Shown: positions 25,194 through 33,268, counted from the first letter of the stretch. The stretch: 64,000 bases of DNA from Olsenella sp. An285 (GCF_002159625.1 NZ_NFIZ01000001.1:124001-188000), one strand, 5' to 3'. Numbers and translations: made by a program. The notes: generated by a model not told the origin, from the letters alone.

Positions 25194-25828
25194 GGGTGGT
25201 CATCGCAGACGATGACGCCGTTGTGGTGGAGTCGCTCCGGATTGTGCTGGACGCGCAACCGGACATCGAGGTCGTGGGCTGCGGGACTGACGGGGCCGAC
25301 GCCGTGCGCCTGGCGGCTGACTCTGCGCCCGACATCGTTCTTCTCGACATCCAGATGCCCGGCATGGACGGCCTGAGCGCTGCCGAGAGGATCCTCGCCT
25401 CCCCGGAGCCGCCGCGCGTGGTCTTTCTCACCACCTTCTCCGACGACGAGTACATCGTGCGCGCTCTTGCGCTGGGCGCTGCGGGCTACCTCATCAAACA
25501 GGACGTGGCGGGGGTGGCCCCGGCGCTGCGCGCAGTGATGGCGGGGCGCAGCGTGCTGGAGGGCGAGGTGCTGGAGCGGGCGGTCGCCCTGGGGGCGGGT
25601 GTGCCGGTGGCCGAGAAGCCCGACCTCACGACGGTCTTTTCCCAGCTCACGGACCGCGAGCGCGAGGTTGTTGCGCTCATCGCGGAGGGCCTCGACAACC
25701 GCGAGATCGCGGCTGCCGTCTACATGGGCGATGGTACCGTTCGCAACCACATCAGCTCGATCCTGGCCAAGCTCCATCTGAAGAATCGCACGCAGATTGC
25801 TGTGGCATACTGGAGGGCGCTTCGATAA
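25190..25828 (+). CDS. NarL/LuxR-type response regulator
   Basis: A 212-residue regulator. The receiver domain has the acidic pocket IADDDAVVVE, the phosphorylated Asp in IVLLDIQMPGMDG (about residue 53) and the conserved Lys in YLIKQD. The C-terminal LuxR HTH reads LTDREREVVALIAEGLDNRE then VRNHISSILAKL. ATG 25190 overlaps the kinase stop. Its TAA stop is the first triplet of a palindrome (25826-25856) that probably ends the operon. It likely controls the exporter genes in front. Confidence 0.9.
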   Translation: MRVVIADDDAVVVESLRIVLDAQPDIEVVGCGTDGADAVRLAADSAPDIVLLDIQMPGMDGLSAAERILASPEPPRVVFLTTFSDDEYIVRALALGAAGYLIKQDVAGVAPALRAVMAGRSVLEGEVLERAVALGAGVPVAEKPDLTTVFSQLTDREREVVALIAEGLDNREIAAAVYMGDGTVRNHISSILAKLHLKNRTQIAVAYWRALR

Positions 25829-25856
25829 GACAAACGAACCTGCCCCTTTTGTCTTA
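25826..25856. repeat. Palindrome carrying the response regulator stop codon
   Basis: TAAGACAAA (25826-25834) and TTTGTCTTA (25848-25856) are complementary; the centre CGAACCTGCCCC is a degraded version of the GGGACAG core. Acts as a likely terminator between the regulator and the MFS gene. Confidence 0.65.
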
Positions 25857-25870
25857 GGACGGGAATTCTT

Positions 25871-27115
25871 GTGACAAACACCTCTTGGAAGCTCAAGCTT
25901 GCGTGCGTGTGGGGCGGCGAGCTTGTCTCGGTGCTCACGAGCTCCATCCTGCAGATGGGCTTCGTCTGGCACATCACGCTTACCACGAACTCGGCGAGCA
26001 TGCTCTCGCTGGCGTCGCTCGCGGGCTTCCTGCCGCTCGCGCTCTTCGGCACCTTCGCGGGGGCCATCGTCGACCGCCTGCCGCTCAGGACCACGCTCAT
26101 CGGGGCCGACCTCTTCATCGCCGCGGTGAGTGCCGTCGTGGCGATGGTCTCGCTCACGGGCGTGCTGCCCGTGTGGGTGGTCATGGCAGCGCTCTTCGTG
26201 CGGGCCATCGGCAGCTCCCTGCACACGCCCGCCTTCCAGGCGCTCACGCCGCTCGTCGCTCCGGCCGAGCACCTCACGCGTCTCGCCGGAGTGACGCAGG
26301 CCGTCCAGTCGGGCGGCTACATCCTGGGCACGGCTATCGCGGCGGTGATCTACCCGCTCTGGGGGCTCACGGCGATGATTGCGCTGGACGTGGCCGGCGC
26401 GCTCTTCGCCACGGTCGCGGTGCTGGCGGCGCGGCTCGACGTCGGGGGCTCGGGGGTCGGCGCGCCGGTGGGCGAGAAGGGCCTCCGCCTCGTGGCCCAG
26501 GCGCGCGCCCTCGCCGCGGAGACCGCCGACGGCTACCGCGTGCTGCGCGGCTACCGTGGCCTCTTCGCGCTTTTGTGGTGCGGCTTCGTGTTCACGCTGG
26601 TCTTCTCGCCCATCTCGGCGCTCTTCCCGCTCATGACGCTCGACCACTTCGGCGGCACCACGGGCGACGCCGCCACGGCTGAGATCGTGTTCTCGGTGGG
26701 CATGATCGCGGGATCGGCGCTGCTCACGGCGACGGGCGGGTTCAAGAACCGCGCATTGACCGTCGTGGCTGCGACGGCGCTTTATGGCGTGGCCACGCTT
26801 GGGGCGGGGCTGCTCGGCACAGGCGGGTTCGCGGCGTTTCTCGGTATGAGCTTCCTCATGGGCCTGAGCTCGCCGTTCTACTCCGGCCCGCAGACCGCGC
26901 TCATGCAGGAGAAGGTTCCGCTCGAGTATCTGGGGCGCGTCTTCGGTCTCTACGGGGCCATCATGTCCTGGGCGATGCCGCTGGGGCTCGCGTTCTCGTC
27001 GCTTTTCGCGGACGCGGTGGGCGCGCCGGGGTGGTTTGTGGGCGCCGGAGCCGCGATGGTCCTTCTCGCCTGCGTGACCTGGGCGATCCCCGCCATCCGC
27101 CGCATCGAGGAATGA
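25871..27115 (+). CDS. MFS drug efflux-type transporter
   Basis: A 414-residue protein with twelve hydrophobic spans. The loop between spans two and three reads GTFAGAIVDRLPLR, the MFS G-x-x-x-D-R motif, and QAVQSGGYILGTAIAA follows in span five as in macrolide-efflux-like carriers. Start is GTG 25871 with AGGACGGG upstream. It is flanked by palindromes on both sides, the downstream one (27112-27142) contributing its TGA stop. The substrate is not evident; the neighbouring exporter and sensor genes hint at defence against antimicrobials. Confidence 0.85.
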   Translation: MTNTSWKLKLACVWGGELVSVLTSSILQMGFVWHITLTTNSASMLSLASLAGFLPLALFGTFAGAIVDRLPLRTTLIGADLFIAAVSAVVAMVSLTGVLPVWVVMAALFVRAIGSSLHTPAFQALTPLVAPAEHLTRLAGVTQAVQSGGYILGTAIAAVIYPLWGLTAMIALDVAGALFATVAVLAARLDVGGSGVGAPVGEKGLRLVAQARALAAETADGYRVLRGYRGLFALLWCGFVFTLVFSPISALFPLMTLDHFGGTTGDAATAEIVFSVGMIAGSALLTATGGFKNRALTVVAATALYGVATLGAGLLGTGGFAAFLGMSFLMGLSSPFYSGPQTALMQEKVPLEYLGRVFGLYGAIMSWAMPLGLAFSSLFADAVGAPGWFVGAGAAMVLLACVTWAIPAIRRIEE

Positions 27116-27142
27116 TACGAAGGGACAGTCCCTTCGTATCAT
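27112..27142. repeat. Perfect palindrome of the GGGACAGTCCC class
   Basis: ATGATACGAAGGGAC pairs perfectly with its complement around a single A. The same ACGAAGGGACAGTCCC core stands at 15298. The TGA of the MFS gene (27113-27115) is within the left arm. Confidence 0.85.
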
Positions 27143-27190
27143 GTGGTCAGATGTTGTTCCCGTCGCCTGTCAAGAAGAACGGAGGTCCGC

Positions 27191-27811
27191 ATGTCCTACT
27201 GCGACTGGGACACCACCGACGAGCTCTGCCTGCGCTACCACGACGAGGAGTGGGGCGTGCCCGTGCACGACGACCGCACGCAGTTCGAGTACCTCTCGCT
27301 CGAGGTGATGCAGTGCGGGCTCAACTGGACCATGATGCTGCACAAGCGCGAGGTCATGCGTGCGTGCTTCGCGGGCTTCGACTTCGACGCCGTGGCGGCG
27401 TTTGGTCCGGAAGACGTCGAGCGCATCCTGGGGGTGCCGGGGATGATTCGCTCCCGCCGCAAGGTCGAGGCCATCATCAACAACGCGTGCCGCTTCCAGC
27501 AGGTGCGCGCGGAGTTCGGCAGCTTCGACGCCTATCTCTGGGGCATGGCCGGCGGCGCTACGATCCTCTACAACAAGCACGCTGACGGGTGGATCCCGGT
27601 GAGCAACGGTCTCTCCGCGCGTGTGGCGGCGGACCTGCGAAAGCGTGGCTTCAAGTACCTGGGTCCCACGACGGTCTACTCGCACCTGCAGGCCTGCGGC
27701 ATCATCAACGACCATGCCCGCGGCTGCCCGCGCTTCGCGGCGGTCAACGCCATGGGCCCCACGGTGGAGAGGCGCCGCTACCTTGAGAGGGGCGTGCGGC
27801 ACTACGAGTAG
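27191..27811 (+). CDS. tag: DNA-3-methyladenine glycosylase I
   Basis: A 206-residue Tag-family enzyme that removes 3-methyladenine from DNA. Conserved pieces are CDWDTTDELCLRYHDEEWG at the start, FEYLSLEVMQCGLNW around residue 35, and GPTTVYSHLQACGIINDHARGC near the end; the family's zinc-binding His and Cys residues are in YHDEEWG and NDHARGC. In the usual motif the Cys-xx-Cys spacing and a VGPT.xYxFMQAxGxVNDHxxxC block are found, and this copy agrees with it apart from small changes. Start ATG 27191 has GGAGGTCCGC in front. Confidence 0.9.
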   Translation: MSYCDWDTTDELCLRYHDEEWGVPVHDDRTQFEYLSLEVMQCGLNWTMMLHKREVMRACFAGFDFDAVAAFGPEDVERILGVPGMIRSRRKVEAIINNACRFQQVRAEFGSFDAYLWGMAGGATILYNKHADGWIPVSNGLSARVAADLRKRGFKYLGPTTVYSHLQACGIINDHARGCPRFAAVNAMGPTVERRRYLERGVRHYE

Positions 27812-27823
27812 TAAGGCGCAGGG

Positions 27824-28279
27824 ATGACCAAGCTTCCGTATCTGGCGAGCGGGGCCTCACTGTGGAGGGGATACGACTATTACGTCGACCACAAGGTGCT
27901 CTCGTGGGAGCCTGCGGAGCCGGGAGCGTATCCGCAGCAGTTCGACGGTGTCGTCTTGGGAAACGGCGACAAGCCCTACGAGGTGCACATAGACATAGCG
28001 CACCCTAAGAAGTCGACCTGCACCTGCCCCTTTGCGGAGGGGCGCCACGTCATCTGCAAGCACATGGTCGCGCTCTACTTCACCATCTATCCTGCCGAGG
28101 CGGATGAGCTGCTTCATGCTCAGGAGCGGTGGGAGGCCGAGGAGGTCGCGCGCGAGGTGGCGCACCGTGCCGAGACCTGGCGGTATGTGAAGGGGCTCAA
28201 GAAGGCCGAGCTGCAGGAGGGGCTCTATCGGGCCTTGCTCGAGATCGATGACCTGCGCTACAGGCGGCGCTGGTTGTAG
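27824..28279 (+). CDS. SWIM zinc-finger protein
   Basis: A 151-residue protein with a SWIM motif, CTCPFAEGRHVICKHMVALYF (CxCx..CxH, residues about 66-86), a zinc-binding fold used to bind DNA or proteins. Residues 1-60 form a beta-rich module and the C-terminal helix reads YVKGLKKAELQEGLYRALLE. The last ten residues (DLRYRRRWL) and the stop abut directly the truncated DUF1016 frame, so the original end may have been replaced during that rearrangement. It follows tag by 12 bases. Confidence 0.75.
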   Translation: MTKLPYLASGASLWRGYDYYVDHKVLSWEPAEPGAYPQQFDGVVLGNGDKPYEVHIDIAHPKKSTCTCPFAEGRHVICKHMVALYFTIYPAEADELLHAQERWEAEEVAREVAHRAETWRYVKGLKKAELQEGLYRALLEIDDLRYRRRWL

Positions 28280-29200
28280 AACTGGGAGATTGGCCGCCAG
28301 ATCGTGGAGGCAACGGGGGAGCGTGCCGAGTACGGGAAGCGCCTGGTGAAGTATCTAGCCGAGAGGCTGACTGCGGAATATGGGAAGGGGTTCACTCAGA
28401 GGAATCTTTATCAGATGCAGCAGTTCTATCTTGCTTTTCCAAAAGTGCACGCACTGCGTGCACAATTGAGCTGGACGCATTACCGCAGGTTGATGCGCAT
28501 TCCCAACCAGGAGCAGCGTGAGTTCTATATGAACGCCGCGGCTGACGAGCACTGGACTTCTCGTCAGCTTGACCACCAAATCGCTACGTTCTATCGCGAG
28601 CGCCTGCTCTCGTCCCAAGGCGAGACGCGCGAGCTCATCCGCACCGAGATTCAGTGCTCCGAGCCGGTGACGGCGGCTGACGACTTCATCAAGGACCCGT
28701 ACGTCCTGGACTTCCTCGACTTGGGCGGTCGTACCGACTTTGACGAGCACCAGCTCGAGCAGGCGCTCATGACGCGGCTGCAGGAGTTCATGCTGGAGCT
28801 GGGGAGGGGCTTCGCCTTTGTTGGCCGCCAGTACCGGCTCGACGGTGAGCAGGCGAGCTACTACGTCGACCTCGTCTTCTACAATATCAAGCTCAAGTGC
28901 TACGTTCTCATCGAGCTCAAGACGCGCCCGCTCAACGCAAAGGACGTAGGGCAGATGGACTTCTACGTCCGACTGTTCAACGAGAAGTACGCTGGTGCGG
29001 ATGACAACCCGACCATCGGCCTCATCCTCTGCTCGAGCTCCGATCGAACGGTGGCAAAGTACTCCGCGCTTGCGGACGGCAAGGGGCTCTTCGCGTCGAG
29101 CTACGTCACATGCCTGCCCACCGAGGAGGAGCTGACCGATGCCCTCGAGCCCACGCGTCGCGCGATTGCGGAGGCTCGGGCGGAGCGAGAGGGGGAGTGA
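28280..29200 (+). pseudogene. 5'-truncated DUF1016 (YhcG-like) nuclease
   Basis: The frame begins right after the SWIM gene stop with NWEIGRQIVEATGERAEYGK, which matches the middle of the N-terminal domain (cf. YWRIGKLIDEHSEWGN in the 18007 gene). About 40 N-terminal residues are missing. The rest is complete: FTQRNLYQMQQFYLAF, AQLSWTHYRRLM, FAFVGRQYRLDGEQASYYVD with the catalytic Asp, and VLIELKTR with the ExK. The first usable codon is GTG 28304, with no good ribosome site. It might be translated by coupling, but truncation is more likely. A palindrome sits inside at 28445. Confidence 0.7.
28445..28463. repeat. Coding-sequence palindrome in the second DUF1016 gene
   Basis: GTGCACGCA and TGCGTGCAC pair perfectly around one C, encoding VHALRAQ just before LSWTH. 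Position in the protein equals that of the 14-bp palindrome at 18286. Confidence 0.8.
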
Positions 29201-29223
29201 CGGCGAGCCGTTCTTCTCGCCGT
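29200..29223 (+). terminator. Hairpin overlapping the DUF1016 stop
   Basis: ACGGCGAG and CTCGCCGT pair over CCGTTCTT. The right arm contains the recurrent GTTCTTCTCGCC motif. No T-run, so termination is uncertain. Confidence 0.4.
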
Positions 29224-29375
29224 TATCCGCGTTCGCCGCGTGCCCGTGAGACTGTCGCGGGAGACATTGAAGCGCGGCGCTCGCTCGTCTACCTTATCGA
29301 GGACGGGCGCTCGGCATGGGCGCTCGGCTAGCTGACACATAGACGCCCGTCTCCGCGGGCGGGGAGGAGGGCCCC

Positions 29376-30260
29376 ATGGCCATCGACGTTCACATGATCG
29401 AGCTTTCCGACGGCGCCGAGATGCCCGCGATCGGTCAGGGCACCTGGTACCTGGGCGAAGGGCGCTCCCCCCGCGACGAGGAAGCAGAGGCGCTCCGCGC
29501 GGGCGTGGAGGCGGGCGTCATGCTCGTTGACACCGCGGAGATGTACGGAGACGGCGAGGCCGAGCGCCTCGTGGGCGAGGCGCTGCTGGGCACGGCCGGG
29601 CTCGCCGCCCCCGTGCCGCGCGAGGACCTCACGATAGTCTCCAAGGTCTACCCGTGGAACGCCGGCCGCGACCGCATCTTCGACGCCTGTGACGCCTCGC
29701 TCGAGCGCCTTGGCACCGAATACCTGGACCTCTACCTCCTGCACTGGCGCGGCAACGTGCCCCTGCGGGAGACCGTGGCCTGCATGGAGGAGCTCGTCGC
29801 GCAGGGCAAGATCTTGCGCTGGGGCGTCTCCAACTTCGACGTCGACGACATGGAGGAGCTCTGGGAGGTGCCCGTGGGAGACCACTGCGTCGTGAACCAG
29901 GTGCTCTACCACCTGGGCTCGCGCGGCATCGAGTACGACCTCCTTCCGTGGATGGAGGAGCGCGACGTCGCTTGCATGGCGTACTGCCCGCTCGCGCAGG
30001 CCGGCACGCTCCGCCGTGGGCTCTTCACCAGTCCCGCGGTCGAGGAGGTCGCCAGGCGCCACGGGGCCACGCCCGCCCAGGTGCTCCTCGCGTTCTGCGT
30101 GCGCGACGGCAACGTCATCGCCATTCCCAGGACGTCGAGCGCCGAGCACGCGGTCGAGAACGCCAGGGCGGCGGAGCTCGAGCTCGACGACCGCGACCTC
30201 ACGCTGCTTGACAGGGCCTTCCCCGCGCCCACGAGGAAGATGCCGCTCGACATGCAGTAG
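29376..30260 (+). CDS. Aldo/keto reductase
   Basis: A 294-residue NADPH-dependent oxidoreductase of the aldo/keto reductase barrel family. The catalytic tetrad is visible: Asp52 and Tyr57 in VDTAEMYG, Lys90 in VSKVYPWN and His123 in LLHWRG. The cofactor-binding end reads IAIPRTSSAEHAVENA. Substrates of this group are small aldehydes and keto-acids; which one is used here is unknown. ATG 29376 has GGGGAGGAGGG in front. It stands alone, with a palindrome right after the stop. Confidence 0.9.
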   Translation: MAIDVHMIELSDGAEMPAIGQGTWYLGEGRSPRDEEAEALRAGVEAGVMLVDTAEMYGDGEAERLVGEALLGTAGLAAPVPREDLTIVSKVYPWNAGRDRIFDACDASLERLGTEYLDLYLLHWRGNVPLRETVACMEELVAQGKILRWGVSNFDVDDMEELWEVPVGDHCVVNQVLYHLGSRGIEYDLLPWMEERDVACMAYCPLAQAGTLRRGLFTSPAVEEVARRHGATPAQVLLAFCVRDGNVIAIPRTSSAEHAVENARAAELELDDRDLTLLDRAFPAPTRKMPLDMQ

Positions 30261-30262
30261 GT

Positions 30263-30286
30263 GACAGAGGGACAGTCCCTTCTGTC
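30263..30286. repeat. Palindrome of the GGGACAGTCCC class
   Basis: GACAGA and TCTGTC flank GGGACAGTCCC with a one-base bulge. It separates the convergent aldo/keto reductase and prolyl-tRNA editing genes and can serve both as terminator. Confidence 0.7.
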
Positions 30287-30290
30287 GCGC

Positions 30291-30779
30291 CTACAGGTCG
30301 GTTACGCGCACGGTGGTTCCGTGCTCGCGCAGAAGCGCAATAAGGTCCGCCGTGGCGATAAGGACGGTGGCGGTGTTGTCGCACGGGTGGACGGTCACGT
30401 GCCCGGCGTCCATGAGCTCCTGGTCGAGCACTACCTCAACACGGTGATCGGCGTCGTTGAGCGCCCCGAGGGGCGTGACGGAGCCGGGCGCGAGGCCGAG
30501 CATGTCGTGCAGGTCCTGGGCGCTCGCAAACGAGAGGCGGCGCGACCCCAGCCGCTCCTGGATCTCTCGCAGCGAGACGTCCTTCTCGTCCGGCAGGCAG
30601 GCGAGGTAGTACGCGCGGTGCTTGTCGTCCCGCAGGAAGAGGTTCTTTGCACCAAGCTCCCGATGGGGTATGCCCGCGGCGTGCGCCTGCTCCACGGTGA
30701 AGACGGCCTCGTGCTCGTAGAGCTCGTAGGCGATTCCGGCCTGGTCAAGCAGCGTGATTGTCTCTAGTTTCCCGTACAT
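30291..30779 (-). CDS. YbaK/ProX-type prolyl-tRNA editing protein
   Basis: A 162-residue stand-alone editing domain that hydrolyses mischarged tRNA-Pro (or related). Conserved blocks: ITLLDQAGIAYELYEHEAVF, then KNLFLRDDKHRAYYLACLP with the catalytic Lys region, LSFASAQDLHDMLGLAPGSVTPLGALND and VEVVLDQELM. The pattern is that of the ProX (PrdX) subfamily. ATG 30779 is chosen; a TTG nine bases upstream is possible, neither has a clear ribosome site. The palindrome at 30791 lies immediately upstream, so the promoter must be inside it or in the preceding gene. Confidence 0.85.
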   Translation of the reverse strand: MYGKLETITLLDQAGIAYELYEHEAVFTVEQAHAAGIPHRELGAKNLFLRDDKHRAYYLACLPDEKDVSLREIQERLGSRRLSFASAQDLHDMLGLAPGSVTPLGALNDADHRVEVVLDQELMDAGHVTVHPCDNTATVLIATADLIALLREHGTTVRVTDL

Positions 30780-30790
30780 GGCGTCCAAAA

Positions 30791-30823
30791 TGATTCAAAA
30801 GGGGTCTGTCCCCTTTTGAATCA
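30791..30823. repeat. Perfect palindrome with GGGGACAGACCCC core
   Basis: TGATTCAAAAGGGG and CCCCTTTTGAATCA pair perfectly over TCTGT. The TGA stop of the hydrolase gene (reverse strand, 30821-30823) is its terminal triplet. Confidence 0.9.
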
Positions 30824-31486
30824 GTGCTCGAGCTTGCGGATGACGGTGATGGCGGGGTCCACCTTGGCGGCAAAGGCGTCGAAGTCGTCGTAGGTGCCGA
30901 CGATGCTTCCGTAGTGGGTGGGGACCACGGCCTGCGGGCGCAGCGCGTTCACGAAGGCGGCGGCCTGGCGCGCGTCGCAGGTGTAGGTGCCGCCGATGGG
31001 CACGAGGGCTACGTCGCAGCTCACGGTCTCGTTGTCGGGGTTCTGGTCCGTGTCGCCGGAGACGTAGTAGCGCGTGGGGTCGCCGTCGAGCGAGAGCACG
31101 TAACCGAGCCAGCCGTTGGCCTGCGGGTGCATGCCCAGGCGCTCGGGCTCAACGTTGTAGGCGGGCACGGCCTCCAGGGCGAGCCCGGGGAGCTCGATCT
31201 TCTCGCCCGCGGACACGAGGCGCGTCTCCGCCGCCGCGAGCCCCGCGACGTCCGTCGCCATGCTCGCCGGTGCCACGAGCACGGTCTTCTCGCCGGCAAC
31301 GCGCGCGTAGTCCTCTGGCGAGAGATGGTCGTAGTGGGCGTGGGTGATCAGCACGTAGTCCGCGTCGTGCGCCGCCTCGCCGTCGGTGAGGGAGAAGGGG
31401 TCGAGGTAGACGACAGTGCCTCGCGGCCCCTCGATGCGAATGGCGCTCTGGGTGTACACGCGGACGTTCTCCAGGCTCGTGCTCAT
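30821..31486 (-). CDS. Metallo-beta-lactamase-fold hydrolase (UlaG/UPF0173-like)
   Basis: A 221-residue metal-dependent hydrolase. The metal motif THAHYDHLS is near residue 49; further ligands are the Asp in VSGDTDQN and the His in VPTHYGS. The compact form without extra domains resembles UPF0173 and L-ascorbate-6-phosphate lactonase proteins. The substrate is unknown. ATG 31486 has GAGGAGC in front. Its stop lies in the palindrome at 30791. Upstream is a repeat-rich 285-base gap. Confidence 0.85.
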   Translation of the reverse strand: MSTSLENVRVYTQSAIRIEGPRGTVVYLDPFSLTDGEAAHDADYVLITHAHYDHLSPEDYARVAGEKTVLVAPASMATDVAGLAAAETRLVSAGEKIELPGLALEAVPAYNVEPERLGMHPQANGWLGYVLSLDGDPTRYYVSGDTDQNPDNETVSCDVALVPIGGTYTCDARQAAAFVNALRPQAVVPTHYGSIVGTYDDFDAFAAKVDPAITVIRKLEH

Positions 31487-31574
31487 GGCTGCTCCTCACG
31501 ACGTGACTGATGGAGCCATTGTAGAGCGCAAGGGGGACGATTCGTCGGCTTGTGGCGAACGGTCGCGGGCGAGG

Positions 31575-31690
31575 CGAGGAGTGCGGGCGAGGAGTGCGGG
31601 CATCTTTGGGCGTTGTCGCACCGAGTGCGACTTCGTACACGGCGGATGCACGCAAGTGCCCCCAACAGATGCGCGACGGCCCGCACTCCT
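31575..31690. repeat. Structured repeat region upstream of the hydrolase gene
   Basis: CGAGGAGTGCGGG is repeated in tandem (31575-31601); its complement GCCCGCACTCCT recurs at 31679-31690. Between them GTCGCAC-CGA-GTGCGAC forms a hairpin (31615-31631). The gap 31487-31771 otherwise holds only a GTCCTTCTCGCC motif (31756). Confidence 0.6.
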
Positions 31691-31771
31691 GCGAGTGCGA
31701 GCCGTAAGTGCGAGCCGATTCCCGGGGGGATGGCAAGAAGTGCGGGCGACCCCGCGTCCTTCTCGCCCTGG

Positions 31772-32068
31772 CTACTTTCTGCCGAAGAGGCCGCCTAGGC
31801 TGTCGGCGATGCCGCCGAGCGGGCTGTTCTCGAGCGCGTCGCCAAGCCCCTCGGCGAGGTTGCCGAGGTCAAGCCCACCCAGGTCGAGGCCGCCCTCGGC
31901 GATGTGGCTCTTGATGCTGTCGACGATCTCGGAGGGGTCGACGTCGCCGAGGTCGTGGCCGGTGAGCTCCTCGATGGTGCCCTTGGGGTCGGAGACGAGG
32001 CCCTGGAGCTTCTCGGGGGCGTCGGCAAGGGCCGCGGAGACCTGGGCGATGATGTCCTGAACGTCCAC
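31772..32068 (-). CDS. Small hypothetical protein with Gly/Leu repeats
   Basis: A 98-residue soluble protein. An N-terminal helix (VDVQDIIAQVSAALADAPEKL) is followed by TGHDLGDVDPSEIVDSIKSHI and a C-terminal low-complexity stretch, GGLDLGGLDLGNLAEGLGD, ending in GGLFGRK. No family is recognised. GTG 32068 has AAAGGAAGCAC in front, a good site. It stands between the oxidoreductase and hydrolase genes on the same strand. Confidence 0.6.
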   Translation of the reverse strand: MDVQDIIAQVSAALADAPEKLQGLVSDPKGTIEELTGHDLGDVDPSEIVDSIKSHIAEGGLDLGGLDLGNLAEGLGDALENSPLGGIADSLGGLFGRK

Positions 32069-32152
32069 GTGCTTCCTTTCGGGTCGTGCGCGTTGCGCGC
32101 GTTTGCACGTCTAGGGTACCCTCTCACGCGTCGTCCAAGGTAGCTGAAGGCC

Positions 32153-33181
32153 CTACGCGGAGCGTTGGTTGAGGGCGATGAGGGAGTCGCGCACGGCGTC
32201 GAGGATCTCCGCGCAGCGCAGCGTTGCCGCGAGGGGCATGACGTCGGACTCCGTGCGTCCCGCGAGGATGAGTCCCGTGAAGTGCTCGATCTCGTCGTAG
32301 AAGTCGTCCACGGGGTAGGGGAGGTCAATGTCGCGCGGTCCCTCTCCGCCGGCGAGAAGAACGGCCCACTGGGGGCGGTGCATGTCCTCGACCACGATCT
32401 CGCCGGCGGTGCCCACGAGCCGCGCGGTCCGGGGTCCGGCGACGTCGGCCGCGGTGGCGAGTCGCGCGGTCTTCTCGCCCAGCGCGAGCTCGGCGTCGAC
32501 GAAGCAGTCGATCCCGTGGTCCCAGCGCGCGCTCGCGGCGGTGACCTCGAACGGGCCCGCGAGGAAGTCATCGATCCAGGAGGCGCAGTAGATGCCCGAG
32601 TCCAGAAGGATGCCCCCGGCGACGGGGTCCGACATGTAGTCCCCGCCCCGGGCGATGCGGTCCCCCATGTCGTTCTCCAGCAGTGCCTCCACGCGCAGCA
32701 GCTCGCCGACGGCGCCGTCCGCCACGAGCTCTCGCACGCGGCGATAGAGCGGGGTAAAGCGCGTCTTCATGGCCTCCATGAAGAGGGTGCCGGTCTCGCG
32801 GGCAACGGAGATAACCTCGCGCACCTCGGCCGCGCTCGCGCACGCGGGCTTCTCGCAGAGAACCGCCTTGCCCGCGCGCAGCGCCGCTTCCGCCCACGCT
32901 CGGTGCATGCCGTGGGGGAGCGCGAGGTAGATGGCGTCAATGTCCTTACGGGCGAGAAGGGCTGCGTGAGCGGCGCCGGCAACGTCGCCGAGGGCCTCGT
33001 CGGAGAGGGCGCCGGCGCCTGGCACGCTGTGCTCATCCGCAAACGCACGTGCTCGCTCCGCGGAGCGGCAGCTGATTGCCACGAGCTCCGAGCGCTGCTC
33101 GTGCGCGAGGCTGCGCGCGAAGCGGTGCGCGATCCTGCCGGCGCCGACGATTCCCCAGCGGACCTTCCTGTCTGTCATCAT
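32153..33181 (-). CDS. Gfo/Idh/MocA-family oxidoreductase
   Basis: A 342-residue NAD(P)-dependent enzyme. The Rossmann motif is WGIVGAGRIAHRF near the N-terminus; AIYLALPHGMHRAWAEAAL and VLCEKPACASAAEVRE contain the conserved EKP lysine, and the C-terminal domain has GGILLDSGIYCASWIDD. These enzymes oxidise sugar or polyol substrates, not identifiable here. Three ATG codons in a row (33184, 33181, 33178) follow GAGGAGGGA; the middle one has the best spacing. A long palindrome (33199-33268) separates it from the SDR gene upstream. Confidence 0.85.
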   Translation of the reverse strand: MMTDRKVRWGIVGAGRIAHRFARSLAHEQRSELVAISCRSAERARAFADEHSVPGAGALSDEALGDVAGAAHAALLARKDIDAIYLALPHGMHRAWAEAALRAGKAVLCEKPACASAAEVREVISVARETGTLFMEAMKTRFTPLYRRVRELVADGAVGELLRVEALLENDMGDRIARGGDYMSDPVAGGILLDSGIYCASWIDDFLAGPFEVTAASARWDHGIDCFVDAELALGEKTARLATAADVAGPRTARLVGTAGEIVVEDMHRPQWAVLLAGGEGPRDIDLPYPVDDFYDEIEHFTGLILAGRTESDVMPLAATLRCAEILDAVRDSLIALNQRSA

Positions 33182-33198
33182 CATTCCCTCCTCGGTGG

Positions 33199-33268
33199 TT
33201 GCACGAAAGGGGACGTGCCTGAAACGTGCAGAATCTTGCACGTTTCAGGCACGTCCCCTTTCGTGCAA
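33199..33268. repeat. Perfect 32-bp palindrome, GGGACGTGCC class
   Basis: Arms 33199-33230 and 33237-33268 pair perfectly over GAATCT. Core GGGACGTGCCTGAAACGTG is shared with 58355 and 60139. Outer part is TTGCACGAAAG here. It encodes the last residues (LHERGRA) and the stop of the SDR gene. Confidence 0.95.

Noticed and set aside
24806-27142. 778-residue reverse frame over the kinase, regulator and MFS genes
   Set aside because: It spans three recognised forward genes and has a charged, motif-free composition.
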